A stretch of DNA of 64,000 nt from Alphaproteobacteria bacterium HGW-Alphaproteobacteria-18 (lineage in GTDB: Bacteria > Pseudomonadota > Alphaproteobacteria > Caulobacterales > Hyphomonadaceae). The stretch is from positions 183,046 to 247,045 of the forward strand of contig PHEH01000009.1 in NCBI GenBank assembly GCA_002841155.1, written 5' to 3'. The first letter of the stretch is position 1. The number at the start of each line of letters is the position of its first letter. Positions 9,232-17,898 of the stretch are shown here, one piece after another. Both the position numbers and the translations under genes were made by a program. The notes below the pieces were generated by a model. The model made no database searches. It was given only the letters and a program-made list of their open reading frames with translations, and was not told where the DNA came from.

Positions 9232-10098
9232 TTAGCGGCAAACGACGTCGGAGAGAACGGGGCCGGGTGCTTTATAGACAGCTTCGGAGAAACCCATGCT
9301 CTGGCAGAAGCGAGTTCCGGCGCCTGAGCCGTCATTGATGCGGCGGCCATTGGTGGTTGGCGTGGGGAAAAACACCGTCTGTTCGCCCTGGAAACCCCCG
9401 CGCGTATCGCGGATCGGGGTGGGCGCCGGCGTCACCGGGCGCCGCCAGGGGCCTTCGCGGCGCACATCATAGCGGCGGAAAGAGGTGATCTTGTCATTCA
9501 GGCCGATGGTGCTGAGATTGGCGATTGAAGCATCCAGCAGTTCACACTGGCCGCGATAGTCTGCATGTTCGCAGACGAGCCAGGTGCCGCGATTGATCAT
9601 CACCGAGCTGGCCGTGTCATTGAAGCGGAACTTGGAGAGATTGGCCTCGCCCTCATCAAAGCCGAGGAAAGCGCCGGAATAATTGCCGTCTGCGAAGAAG
9701 GCGATGTCATAGCTGCGCGGGCCTTTGTCATAGGGAACGCGCTTGGCAGAGGAGATTGCGCCCGAGAGGCCGATCTCGCCGAGATTGCGGACTGTGCGGT
9801 CAATATACTCGCAGCGGCCTTTATAGTTACCATCGGCGCAGACGAGCCAGACCCCGCCGCGCACTTCGATGCTGCGAGCCTGGTCGTTGAAGCGGATCGT
9901 ATTGAAATTGGGCTGGTCAGATGTCAGCTCGACCGTCTTCCCGCGCAGGTTCGTATCCGAATAGAGCGTGATACCCGGCGGACCCGAGGGCGCGTCCGGA
10001 CGCCCGCCCCCGCCGCGCTGGGCAAGCGCAACCGGGCTGAGGGCGGTGGCGGCAAGACCGGCCGCAAGCAGCAGGCGGGTGAGTGTACGGGTCAACAT
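9232..10098 (-). CDS. Secreted protein with two beta/gamma-crystallin units
   Basis: A 288-residue exported protein. The start at 10098 (MLTRTLTRLLLAAGL) has a GGAGGAG ribosome site and gives a signal peptide cleaved near ALAQ (residue 27). Two similar Greek-key repeats occupy about residues 42-120 and 131-208, each with a YSDTNLRGK/FADGNYSGA motif, FND, a WLVC...Y(K/R)GxCE stretch and a final NLxxIGL..I.S. The last 80 residues are unassigned and end CR. The gene sits directly upstream of rimM. Function unknown; the Ca2+-binding N/D-N/D-X-X-S/T-S motif is not obvious. Confidence 0.75.
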   Translation of the reverse strand: MLTRTLTRLLLAAGLAATALSPVALAQRGGGGRPDAPSGPPGITLYSDTNLRGKTVELTSDQPNFNTIRFNDQARSIEVRGGVWLVCADGNYKGRCEYIDRTVRNLGEIGLSGAISSAKRVPYDKGPRSYDIAFFADGNYSGAFLGFDEGEANLSKFRFNDTASSVMINRGTWLVCEHADYRGQCELLDASIANLSTIGLNDKITSFRRYDVRREGPWRRPVTPAPTPIRDTRGGFQGEQTVFFPTPTTNGRRINDGSGAGTRFCQSMGFSEAVYKAPGPVLSDVVCR

Positions 10099-10140
10099 GA
10101 GCAGGGCTCCTCCAGTTCGTGAAGGATAGACCTGGCATGG

Positions 10141-10188
10141 GGCATCTGAACAGTGTGTGCAGCCTGTGTTGGCCATTGTTCAGATGCC
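10141..10188. repeat. 12-bp perfect inverted repeat upstream of crystallin gene
   Basis: GGCATCTGAACA at 10141-10152 is repeated exactly in inverted form at 10177-10188, with 24 bases between. It lies 43 bases upstream of the crystallin-like start at 10098. It could be a long-loop leader hairpin or a paired operator. The rest of the 10099-10380 gap shows no gene. Confidence 0.6.
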
Positions 10189-10380
10189 GGTGAAAGCAGA
10201 GCATAATCTACAAGCTTGGCGTGAGCAGCTCGCATGCCTGAGCGCCTCGGCATAAATAAACCAACGCAAGTGATCGGATGATGAATTTCTGGTCGCGTTC
10301 TCTGTATCCCGGGTTTAGGACATTGCGCGCTCTGGAGAGTTCAGCCCGCAAGGGCTTTTACTGGGATCCGGTACTGAGAT

Positions 10381-12360
10381 ATGATTAAATACCGTTCTGA
10401 CATTGATGGTCTGCGTGCCCTCAGCATTGCGCCCGTGTTACTATTCCATGCCGGCTACAGCTTCATGCCGGGCGGCTTTGTGGGCGTGGACACATTCTTT
10501 GTTCTCTCAGGGTATCTGATCACTTCTCTGATTTCGCGAGAGATCGAAGCGGGCAACTTCTCTTTCGGCAATTTCTATATGAGACGCCTGAGAAGGCTTC
10601 TTCCCGCACTCATCTGCGTTTACGCGGCGGTTCTCGCCTTCTCATGGATCTATGATACTCAGCTGAATTTTTACTCTGCGGTCGAACAAATTTTCGCCAG
10701 CTTACTTTATGTCTCCAACATCTATTACCTTTTCAATATCGACTATTTCGCGGGCAACGCCTTCGATTACATATTATTGCACACTTGGAGTCTCTCGATC
10801 GAGGAGCAGTTTTACCTGATCTTTCCGGTGGCCATCTGGCTTGCCTATAAAGTTTCGAGACTGTGCGCTCAGGTTTTGCTCATCACGATAACGGCCGCGA
10901 GCTTGGTGTTCTCAGCCTATCTATCCCTATCGACCAGCAATGACGGGGAGTACTATCATTCTCTAAGTCGCTTCTGGGAGTTGGGCGTAGGTGGGTGTGT
11001 CGCGCTCTTTCAAATGCGGATTACGAGATGGGTTACTCCTATCAGGCTCGCAGCTCTGCTGGTCATTGTTGCCGCGCCTTTCCTGATACAGCCCGATCAC
11101 GCATTCCCGTTCCCATTCGCCATACCCAGCGTGCTCGCAACAGCTTGCCTGATTGCCGCCTGGAATAGCGGGACAGATATTGTTTCGCGAGGGCTGAGCC
11201 TCCCCCCCATCGTGTATCTGGGGAAGATCAGCTACTCGCTCTATATCTGGCATTGGGTCGCTTTTGTGGCCGCAAGCAAGATGGGGTTTTTTGACAAGGA
11301 GACGATCCCACTCGTCATTCTTGCGACCGTCCTAATCTCAGTAACAAGCTATCATGTTGTCGAAAAACCCTTCCGCTATGGGCGCACGAATCTTCATAGC
11401 AATAAGGCCGTATTGAGCTATTTCGGCACGGCGTGTGTCGTGTTTCTTGTCGCTCCCTATGCTTACACTCTCACCTTCGCTCGCGCTGTAACGCTGGAAC
11501 CCAAAACGGCTTATGAGAGGATCATGGCGCTTAATGCTGCCGGTTTCCGGGAGAGCGGAGAGCTAGCCCGCTCATATCGTGGCGGAGAGTGTTTTCTGGA
11601 GCCGAGCAGCTCTCAGAGCTTTGCCCCTGATTGTTACACTATCGATGAACGCCGCCCCAACATTGCCTTGATTGGTGATAGCAACGCCGCCCATTATTCG
11701 GCAGGAATCCGTCACAGTTTCCCGAATGCCAAAGTGCTACAATTGTCTGCCAGCAATTGTATCCTCACCATTCCTGGCGTTCTGACGCGGAACATGGATG
11801 GCTGCCGTGAGTCCAATCGGCTGTTCTTCGAGAAAATTCTGCCCTCTGATGATATTGATCTCTACATATTTTCTTCATGGTGGTCGCCATCTCTGATCGA
11901 TAACGGCGCGATTGAAAAATTCCTTGTCTCGCTGGAAGAGCAAGGCATAGCAGACCGATCCATCATTATCGGCAGGCAAGCCTATTTTACGCACGGCATA
12001 GCCAATCAGGCAGTTTATTCGCTGAGGACAATGAGCCCGGAAAATTGGGAGCCCGAAGAACTCAACCGCCAGATCAATCAAGTCGTTGGGATTCCAGAAG
12101 ATGTGGCTGAGCGACTTGAAGAGATTGATGCCCTGCTTACGCAGATGACCGCAGAACGCGGGATAGTCTATGTTTCTGCGCTTGGGCTACAGAAGCACCC
12201 CGATGGCATTGAGTTCATTTCCCCACAAGGTGAACTCCTCTATTGGGATACCGGCCACCTTACGACAGAAGGCGCTCTTTACCGTGTACGGCAAATACTT
12301 GCCCAGCCCAAAGTGCGCAAGGTCGTGGCCCAAACCAATGTCGGAACCGTCCGCGACTAG
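10381..12360 (+). CDS. OafA/YrhL-type O-acyltransferase with SGNH domain
   Basis: A 659-residue integral membrane acyltransferase. The N-terminal part is the acyltransferase-3 domain (YRSDIDGLRALSI, FHAGYSFMPGGFVGVDTFFVLSGYLI, RRLRRLLPAL, HTWSLSIEEQFY) with about ten membrane spans. The C-terminal part is an SGNH esterase-like domain with the nucleophile in IALIGDSNAAH near residue 431 and the late Asp/His in DTGHLT near 622. Such proteins acetylate surface glycans. Base composition and codon use are visibly more AT-rich than the neighbours, and the gene lies on the opposite strand between rpsP and rimM, suggesting acquisition. Confidence 0.9.
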   Translation: MIKYRSDIDGLRALSIAPVLLFHAGYSFMPGGFVGVDTFFVLSGYLITSLISREIEAGNFSFGNFYMRRLRRLLPALICVYAAVLAFSWIYDTQLNFYSAVEQIFASLLYVSNIYYLFNIDYFAGNAFDYILLHTWSLSIEEQFYLIFPVAIWLAYKVSRLCAQVLLITITAASLVFSAYLSLSTSNDGEYYHSLSRFWELGVGGCVALFQMRITRWVTPIRLAALLVIVAAPFLIQPDHAFPFPFAIPSVLATACLIAAWNSGTDIVSRGLSLPPIVYLGKISYSLYIWHWVAFVAASKMGFFDKETIPLVILATVLISVTSYHVVEKPFRYGRTNLHSNKAVLSYFGTACVVFLVAPYAYTLTFARAVTLEPKTAYERIMALNAAGFRESGELARSYRGGECFLEPSSSQSFAPDCYTIDERRPNIALIGDSNAAHYSAGIRHSFPNAKVLQLSASNCILTIPGVLTRNMDGCRESNRLFFEKILPSDDIDLYIFSSWWSPSLIDNGAIEKFLVSLEEQGIADRSIIIGRQAYFTHGIANQAVYSLRTMSPENWEPEELNRQINQVVGIPEDVAERLEEIDALLTQMTAERGIVYVSALGLQKHPDGIEFISPQGELLYWDTGHLTTEGALYRVRQILAQPKVRKVVAQTNVGTVRD

Positions 12361-12410
12361 GCATTCAGGCAGACGCGCTGGCAAACTTTTCTGGCTTACT
12401 TCCAGAACGA

Positions 12411-12442
12411 AAAGGCCGGCGCCCATTGGACGCCGGCCGTTT
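12411..12442. terminator. Bidirectional terminator between acyltransferase and rpsP
   Basis: An 8-bp perfect GC stem (GGCCGGCG at 12414-12421 with CGCCGGCC at 12431-12438) has a 9-nt loop. It is flanked by AAA on the left and GTTT on the right, so it can end both converging transcripts, more strongly the minus-strand rpsP one. Confidence 0.7.
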
Positions 12443-12464
12443 CAGGAGAGGGCAGAGCCGGAAC

Positions 12465-12893
12465 TCAGCTTTCGCTGACTTCCTCGGCTGATGCCGCTTC
12501 AGCCGGCGCAGCCGCAGCTTCTGCCGCAGCAGCGGCCTTGGCTTCAGCCTTGTCAGCACGCTCTTTGGCGCGCTCCTGGGCTTTCTTGCCGGGCTCGGCT
12601 TTCTTCGGGTTGTTGCCATGGGTCCAGGCCACAACAGCCTTGCCGTCGACTTCGACCTTGGACAGGAAGCGTGCGACGCGGTCAGTCGGCTGGGCGCCTT
12701 TCTTGATCCATTCAGCGGCCTTCTCGCCGTTGACCTTCACGCGCTCGCCGGAGTCTTTGGCAAGACGCGGATCATAGGTGCCGATCTTCTCGATGAAGCG
12801 GCCATCGCGCGGGGCGCGCGCGTCAGCCACGACGATCGAATAGAAGGGGCGTTTTTTCGAGCCGCCACGGGCGAGCCGGATTTTGAGTGACAT
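12465..12893 (-). CDS. rpsP: 30S ribosomal protein S16 with Ala/Glu-rich tail
   Basis: Essential for 30S assembly. The S16 core ([41 protein letters not shown]) spans about residues 1-85. After it comes a Lys/Ala/Glu-rich tail of about 50 residues, bringing the protein to 142 aa against about 82 in E. coli. It follows the chorismate mutase gene on the same strand and is cut off from rimM by the acyltransferase gene and a terminator. Confidence 0.96.
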   Translation of the reverse strand: MSLKIRLARGGSKKRPFYSIVVADARAPRDGRFIEKIGTYDPRLAKDSGERVKVNGEKAAEWIKKGAQPTDRVARFLSKVEVDGKAVVAWTHGNNPKKAEPGKKAQERAKERADKAEAKAAAAAEAAAAPAEAASAEEVSES

Positions 12894-12931
12894 TTGGGGG
12901 TCTCCTGTAAAGTCTTGTCTCTCGGGGTTTC

Positions 12932-13243
12932 TTACTCGGCCTCTTGGCCGCGAATTTGCTCATGGTGACGGATGACTTCCGCCACGATGAAATTGAGGAA
13001 TTTTTCGGCAAAGGCCGGATCGAGCCCGGACTCCTTGGCGAGATGCCGGAGGCGCTCGATCTGCGCAGCCTCACGGGATTTGTCCGCAGGCGGCATATTG
13101 TGCAGCGCCTTGAGCTTGCCGACCTGCTGGGTCAGCTTGAAACGTTCCGCCAGCGTATGGATCAGGATCGAGTCCATATTGTCGATGGACGCGCGCAGCT
13201 GGTTCAGCTGGAACTGGGCGAGGGTCTGATCAGGATTGGTCAT
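12932..13243 (-). CDS. Chorismate mutase, AroQ type
   Basis: A monofunctional all-helical chorismate mutase of 103 residues; it converts chorismate to prephenate for Phe/Tyr synthesis. The family signs are [33 protein letters not shown] (active-site Arg and Lys) and [35 protein letters not shown]. The start overlaps the ffh stop as ATGA, so translation is coupled. A chorismate mutase between ffh and rpsP is a known alphaproteobacterial arrangement. Confidence 0.9.
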   Translation of the reverse strand: MTNPDQTLAQFQLNQLRASIDNMDSILIHTLAERFKLTQQVGKLKALHNMPPADKSREAAQIERLRHLAKESGLDPAFAEKFLNFIVAEVIRHHEQIRGQEAE

Positions 13244-14730
13244 TTCTTCTTGGTTCCTCCGGGAAGACCGGGAAGCCCGCCACCACCGGGCAGGCCCGGC
13301 AGGCCATTGCCACTGAGGCCGGGTAGACCGCCGGGGGGCATGGCGCCGCTGCCCATCTTGGCCAAATCGGATTGCGAGATGCCGGCCTGCTGCGCCATGC
13401 CGAGCAGGTTTTTCATGCCGCCCTTGGTGCGCATCTTCTTCATCATGGTGGCCATCTGAAGATGCATCTTCAGCACCTTGTTGACGTCCGACACATCGAC
13501 GCCCGCGCCGGCAGCAATCCGCTTGCGGCGCGAGGCGTTGAGGAGGGCAGGCTTGCGGCGCTCTTCGCGCGTCATGGAGGAAATGATCGCCTCCTGACGT
13601 TTCAGAACCCGGTCATCGACATTGGCACTGGCCATGGCTTCCTTGGCTTTGCGCACGCCGGGCATCATGCCCATGATGCCGCCAATGCCACCCATGCGCT
13701 GCATCTGGCGCAATTGTTCAGCCAGGTCTTCAAGATCGAACTCGCCTTTCTTGAGCTTGGCGGCCATGCGCTCAGCTTTTTCGGCGTCGTAGTGTTCAGC
13801 CGCTTTTTCGACGAGGCTGATGATGTCGCCCTGGCCGAGGATGCGGCCGGCAACGCGCTTGGCATCAAAGGCATCCAGCCCGTCAAGCTTTTCGCCGACG
13901 CCGAGGAATTTGATCGGGAGGCCGGTGACCGCGCGCATGGAGAGCGCTGCGCCGCCGCGCCCATCGCCGTCCATCCGTGTGAGGACGAGACCGGTGAGTG
14001 GCAGGCGTTCATGGAAGCGGCGGGCGGTTTCGACAGCGTCCTGACCCGTGAGAGCGTCGGCCACGAGGAGGACTTCCGACGGGTTGGCGATGGCGGCGAT
14101 CTCGGCCGCCTCGCTCATCATCTGCTCATCAATCGAGGTGCGCCCGGCGGTATCGAGGAAGAGGACGTCATAGCCGCCGATCTTGGCAGCCTGAAGCGCG
14201 CGGCGCGCGATGTCGGCCGGAAGCTGACCCGGAATGATCGGCAGGGAGCTGACGGTTTCGCCCGCCTGTTTGGCGAGGATCGCGAGCTGTTCCATGGCCG
14301 CCGGGCGGCGCACGTCGAGCGAGGCGAGGAGAACTTTCTTCTTGCCGCGATCGGCCAGACGTTTGGCGATCTTGCCGGTGGTGGTGGTTTTGCCCGAGCC
14401 CTGAAGGCCGGCCATCATCACCACGGCAGGGGGCGTGTCGACGCGGAGGTGGTTTTCCTCCTCATCGGAGCCGAGCATGTCCACCAGCGCGTCATAGACG
14501 ATCTTGATGACCTGCTGGCCGGGTTTGACGGAGCGGATGACTTCTTCGCCAACGGCGCGGACGCGGACTTTCTCGACGAAATCCTTGACCACGGGGAGGG
14601 CCACATCGGCCTCGAGCAGGGCCACACGGATTTCGCGCAGCGCCTCGCTGACGTCTTTATCAGACAGCGCGCCGCGGCCGGTGAGGCCGTCGAAGATACT
14701 GCCAAGACGTTCGCTTAGGGCGTCGAACAT
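13240..14730 (-). CDS. ffh: Signal recognition particle protein Ffh
   Basis: SRP54 GTPase that targets membrane proteins co-translationally. The start at 14730 (MFDALSERLGSIFDGLTGRG) follows a GGAGTG ribosome site. N domain 1-90; G domain with the P-loop GLQGSGKTTTTGK near residue 112, LDTAGR and TRMDGDGRGG; M domain from about 320 with Met-rich helices (GGIMGMMPG, MHLQMATMMKKM). The last 40 residues form an unusual Gly/Pro/Leu repeat (GLPGLPGG type). It heads the ffh-aroQ-rpsP unit. The SRP RNA gene was not found nearby. Confidence 0.97.
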   Translation of the reverse strand: MFDALSERLGSIFDGLTGRGALSDKDVSEALREIRVALLEADVALPVVKDFVEKVRVRAVGEEVIRSVKPGQQVIKIVYDALVDMLGSDEEENHLRVDTPPAVVMMAGLQGSGKTTTTGKIAKRLADRGKKKVLLASLDVRRPAAMEQLAILAKQAGETVSSLPIIPGQLPADIARRALQAAKIGGYDVLFLDTAGRTSIDEQMMSEAAEIAAIANPSEVLLVADALTGQDAVETARRFHERLPLTGLVLTRMDGDGRGGAALSMRAVTGLPIKFLGVGEKLDGLDAFDAKRVAGRILGQGDIISLVEKAAEHYDAEKAERMAAKLKKGEFDLEDLAEQLRQMQRMGGIGGIMGMMPGVRKAKEAMASANVDDRVLKRQEAIISSMTREERRKPALLNASRRKRIAAGAGVDVSDVNKVLKMHLQMATMMKKMRTKGGMKNLLGMAQQAGISQSDLAKMGSGAMPPGGLPGLSGNGLPGLPGGGGLPGLPGGTKKK

Positions 14731-14907
14731 ACCGCTACACTCCTCTTTTCCGCACAAAACGATGAAAGCCCCGCTGAGCGAGGTATCGCCGGGCGGGGGG
14801 CCCCGCCGGCCTCCCGTCCCTGTTATATAGGGAGTTGTGCCAGTCAGAGCGCGCTTCTCGAGATTGCGCGAAATGTGGGGGGCCTAAAGCACGGGGCTAT
14901 CCACAGG

Positions 14908-15504
14908 TCAAGCCTCAGCGGCTGCCAGGGCGTCTACGTGCTGGCGCAGGCTGTCGAGGGTGCGGTCGATTTCCGGGTCTATCAGGGAGAAAACGGCGAC
15001 ATCCGCCCAGAGGCCGTTTGCCGTGCGCATATAGTGGCGCAGCACGCCTTCCCGGGCGGCGCCAAAGCGCTCAACGGCGGCGATGGCCTCCTTATTGGCG
15101 ATGTTCACGAGGAATTCGATGCGCTGGAAGCGGCAATCCTTGGCCCGCTGCATCAGGGCGAGGGATGCCGCCGCGGAGACGAGGCCCCCGCGCATGCTCT
15201 CCGGATGCCAGCGGTAACCAATGCGCAGGCGGCGATGCAGACGAACGATATTCATATAGGCGACGACCCCAGCAAAGGCGCCATCCGTAAGGCGCGTGAT
15301 GGCGAAGGGCACCATCCGCCCTTCGCGGGCCTCTTGCAGTGTCTGGTCGAAATAGGCGTTGAAGCTTGTGCCGGTATCCATCAACGGCATCCAGCTCCAC
15401 ATCGCTTCGATGGCGCCGGATTTGGCAAGAATTTCCCGGTGCGCCTCGTTCACACGGTCGAGGCGCACGTTTGCCACCTCTAAACCGGGCGCGTCGAGCT
15501 TCAT
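14908..15504 (-). CDS. GNAT-family acetyltransferase (RimJ/RimL-like)
   Basis: A 198-residue GNAT N-acetyltransferase of the type often annotated as ribosomal-protein serine acetyltransferase. Visible features are the central strand GVVAYMNIVRLHRRLRIGYRW, a diverged acetyl-CoA loop (RGGLVSAAASLALMQRA) and the C-terminal NIANKEAIAAVERFGAAREGVLRHYM. I use the ATG at 15504; an upstream TTG at 15522 would add six residues. It shares a 177-bp gap with ffh, in which I see no gene. The substrate is unknown. Confidence 0.8.
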   Translation of the reverse strand: MKLDAPGLEVANVRLDRVNEAHREILAKSGAIEAMWSWMPLMDTGTSFNAYFDQTLQEAREGRMVPFAITRLTDGAFAGVVAYMNIVRLHRRLRIGYRWHPESMRGGLVSAAASLALMQRAKDCRFQRIEFLVNIANKEAIAAVERFGAAREGVLRHYMRTANGLWADVAVFSLIDPEIDRTLDSLRQHVDALAAAEA

Positions 15505-15543
15505 GAGGGGAATATGCCACAAATGGAGAGGCGCGGCAAAAGG

Positions 15544-15574
15544 AAGGCCCGGCCAGTGGGGCTGGCCGGGCCTT
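15544..15574 (-). terminator. Terminator of the prolyl oligopeptidase gene
   Basis: A perfect 12-bp stem AAGGCCCGGCCA/TGGCCGGGCCTT with a 7-nt loop lies just beyond the peptidase stop; on the minus strand it is followed by CCTTTT. Confidence 0.75.
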
Positions 15575-15600
15575 ATATGTCCGTGAGCAGGCTGCGCCTG

Positions 15601-17766
15601 TTAGTCTTCGGCCGGCTTTGGAAAGAGCTGGCGGGCCAGATAGGTGTATTCGAGCGCCGAGCGCTTGGCGCGCGCCGTCTGATCGGCTGCCGCCGCGTGG
15701 CCGCCATCCATATTCTCGAAATAGTAAAAGGGCAGGCCTGCCTCTTCGAAGCGTTTTGCCATCTTGCGGGCATGACCCGGATGGACCCGGTCATCCTTGG
15801 TCGAGGTGACGAAGAAGGGCACCGGATAGGGCTTTGACGCATCGAAGTTCTGATAGGGCGAGATGGTCTCGAGGAAGGCGCGCTCCTCGGGCACATCGGG
15901 CGAGCCGTATTCATCCACCCAGGAGGCGCCCGCCAGAAGCAGGTGGTAGCGCAGCATGTCGAGCAGGGGCACCTGCACCACGACCGCGTTCCAGAGATCC
16001 GGGCGCTGGTTCAGCATCACGCCCATCAGGAGGCCACCATTGGAGCCGCCCATGATGCCAAGATGCTGCGGGCTGGTGATATTGCGGGCGATCACGTCTT
16101 CGCCGACGGCAATGAAGTCATCATAGATCCGCTGGCGGCTGAGCTTCAGGCCTGCCTGGTGCCAGTTGGGGCCAAATTCGCCGCCGCCCCGGATATTGGC
16201 GAGGACATACGCCCCGCCCTGCTCCAGCCAGAGCCGGCCGGTAACCGGGCTGTAGCCGGGGTTCATCGACACCTGAAAACCGCCATAGCCATAAAGCAGG
16301 GTGGGCGTTGTTCCATTGAGCGGGATGTCTTCGCGGTGGACGATAAAATAGGGCACGCGGGTGCCATCTTTCGAGGTGGCGAAGAATTGCTCGACGGTCA
16401 GGCCTTCGGTATCGAATTTGGGCGGCAGGGATTTGAGGCTGGTGACGGCGCCGGTGGCGACATCATAATTGAGGAGCGAGCTCGGCGTCAGGAAGTCTTC
16501 GTAATTGAGGAAGACAGTGCTTTCGTGTTCGTCAGCAAAGGTGATGCCGACCTGGCCTGTGCCGGGGAGTTCCACCGGAGCTGTCGTCCATCCGCTGGCG
16601 GAGGGTTCGATCCGCAAAAGCTTGCCCACGACATTGTCATTGATCGAGAGGAGCGCAGCGCCTTTAGCGACGGCAACGCCATTGACGGCTTGCGTTTCCG
16701 ACGGGCGGAAGGCGAGCGTGACCGGCGGCAGCGCGCGGGTTTCAAGGAAAGTGTCGAGGTCAAAGGCGAGGAGATCGCCGGATTTGAACGGGCCCTGGCC
16801 TTCCGGCGTCCAGTCCTGCTCGATGGAGAAGAGGAACTGGCCTTTATAGATGCCATTGGGGCTCGCCTTCAGCGGCAGCGGCCATTGGACCGCTTCGCTT
16901 TCGCCATCCGGGAACCAGAAGTATTTTGAGGTGAAGAAGGTCTCTGCCTGAACGGCGCCCTGCAGCACGCGGCCGTCTTCCAGTTTCATCGTCATCGGCC
17001 AGACGCCGACATCGGTTTCCTTGCCGCGGATCAGCTCCTGGGCGCTTTCCAGCGGCGTGCCCCGCTGCCAGCGCTTGACGATGAAGGGGTAGCCGGACTC
17101 GGTCAGCGAGCCGGCGCCCCAGTCGGTCGCGATCAGCAGCGTATCGGGGCCTGCCCAGGCGAGGCCCTGCTTGGCCTCGGGCGTAACAAAGCCGTCTTCG
17201 ACGAAGGTTTTTGTGGCGAGGTTGAATTCGCGGTTCACCACCGCGTCCTTACCGCCATCCGACAGCGAGACGAGGCAGCGCCACTGCCCGCCCGGCGCCG
17301 GGCGCAGGCAGTCAGCGCCCTTATAGACCCAGTTGGCGCCCTCTTCGGCGGCAAGCTTGTCGAAATCGACAATCGTTTCCCAATCCGGGGTTTCGCTTGC
17401 ATAACTCGCCAACGGCGCGCGGCGCCAGAGGCCGCGGACATTCTTCTCGTCCTGCCAGAAATTATAGACATACCCGTCGCGGACCGTGCCGTAGGGAATA
17501 CGCTCGGACGAGTTCAGCACGTCCAGCGCGGCCGCCTCGAACCTGGCATAACGGGGATCGGCCTCAAGCTCGGCGAGGGTGCGTTCATTCTGGGCGGTGA
17601 CCCAAGCGAGCGCTGTTTCGCCCTCCACCTCTTCCAGCCAGAGATGTGCGGTTTCATCGAGGGGGGCAGTGCGGGGATTGTCAGCGGTCAAGTTCATCTC
17701 CGGTTGAGGGCCTGACACACAGGCGGCCAGAAAAAGGGTGCTCAGCGACACGACCAAAGTACGCAT
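15601..17766 (-). CDS. Prolyl oligopeptidase family lipoprotein (S9)
   Basis: A 721-residue serine peptidase exported as a lipoprotein: the signal TLFLAACVSG carries a lipobox with Cys16. The N-terminal two-thirds is the seven-bladed propeller (HLWLEEVEGETALAWVTAQNE at its entry is the classic S9A start). The C-terminal alpha/beta hydrolase has the nucleophile in GIMGGSNGGLL near residue 575, Asp in TSTKDDRVHPGH near 657 and His in MDGGHAAA near 689. It probably degrades proline-containing peptides in the periplasm. It is a monocistron with its own terminator. Confidence 0.93.
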   Translation of the reverse strand: MRTLVVSLSTLFLAACVSGPQPEMNLTADNPRTAPLDETAHLWLEEVEGETALAWVTAQNERTLAELEADPRYARFEAAALDVLNSSERIPYGTVRDGYVYNFWQDEKNVRGLWRRAPLASYASETPDWETIVDFDKLAAEEGANWVYKGADCLRPAPGGQWRCLVSLSDGGKDAVVNREFNLATKTFVEDGFVTPEAKQGLAWAGPDTLLIATDWGAGSLTESGYPFIVKRWQRGTPLESAQELIRGKETDVGVWPMTMKLEDGRVLQGAVQAETFFTSKYFWFPDGESEAVQWPLPLKASPNGIYKGQFLFSIEQDWTPEGQGPFKSGDLLAFDLDTFLETRALPPVTLAFRPSETQAVNGVAVAKGAALLSINDNVVGKLLRIEPSASGWTTAPVELPGTGQVGITFADEHESTVFLNYEDFLTPSSLLNYDVATGAVTSLKSLPPKFDTEGLTVEQFFATSKDGTRVPYFIVHREDIPLNGTTPTLLYGYGGFQVSMNPGYSPVTGRLWLEQGGAYVLANIRGGGEFGPNWHQAGLKLSRQRIYDDFIAVGEDVIARNITSPQHLGIMGGSNGGLLMGVMLNQRPDLWNAVVVQVPLLDMLRYHLLLAGASWVDEYGSPDVPEERAFLETISPYQNFDASKPYPVPFFVTSTKDDRVHPGHARKMAKRFEEAGLPFYYFENMDGGHAAAADQTARAKRSALEYTYLARQLFPKPAED

Positions 17767-17898
17767 CTTGTCTCCTGTTCTGAATCATATGGGTCCGCCG
17801 CGCAGGGAAATAACTACTCGCGCCTTGGAAGCGTTTGGCACTTGATATCGGCGGGGCAGGCAAGGCGCAACTCGGGCCCTGACAAAGCTGGGGTACAG

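Noticed and set aside
13372-14718. 448-residue antisense frame over ffh
   Set aside because: The minus-strand product is unmistakably Ffh; the plus frame is a high-GC mirror.
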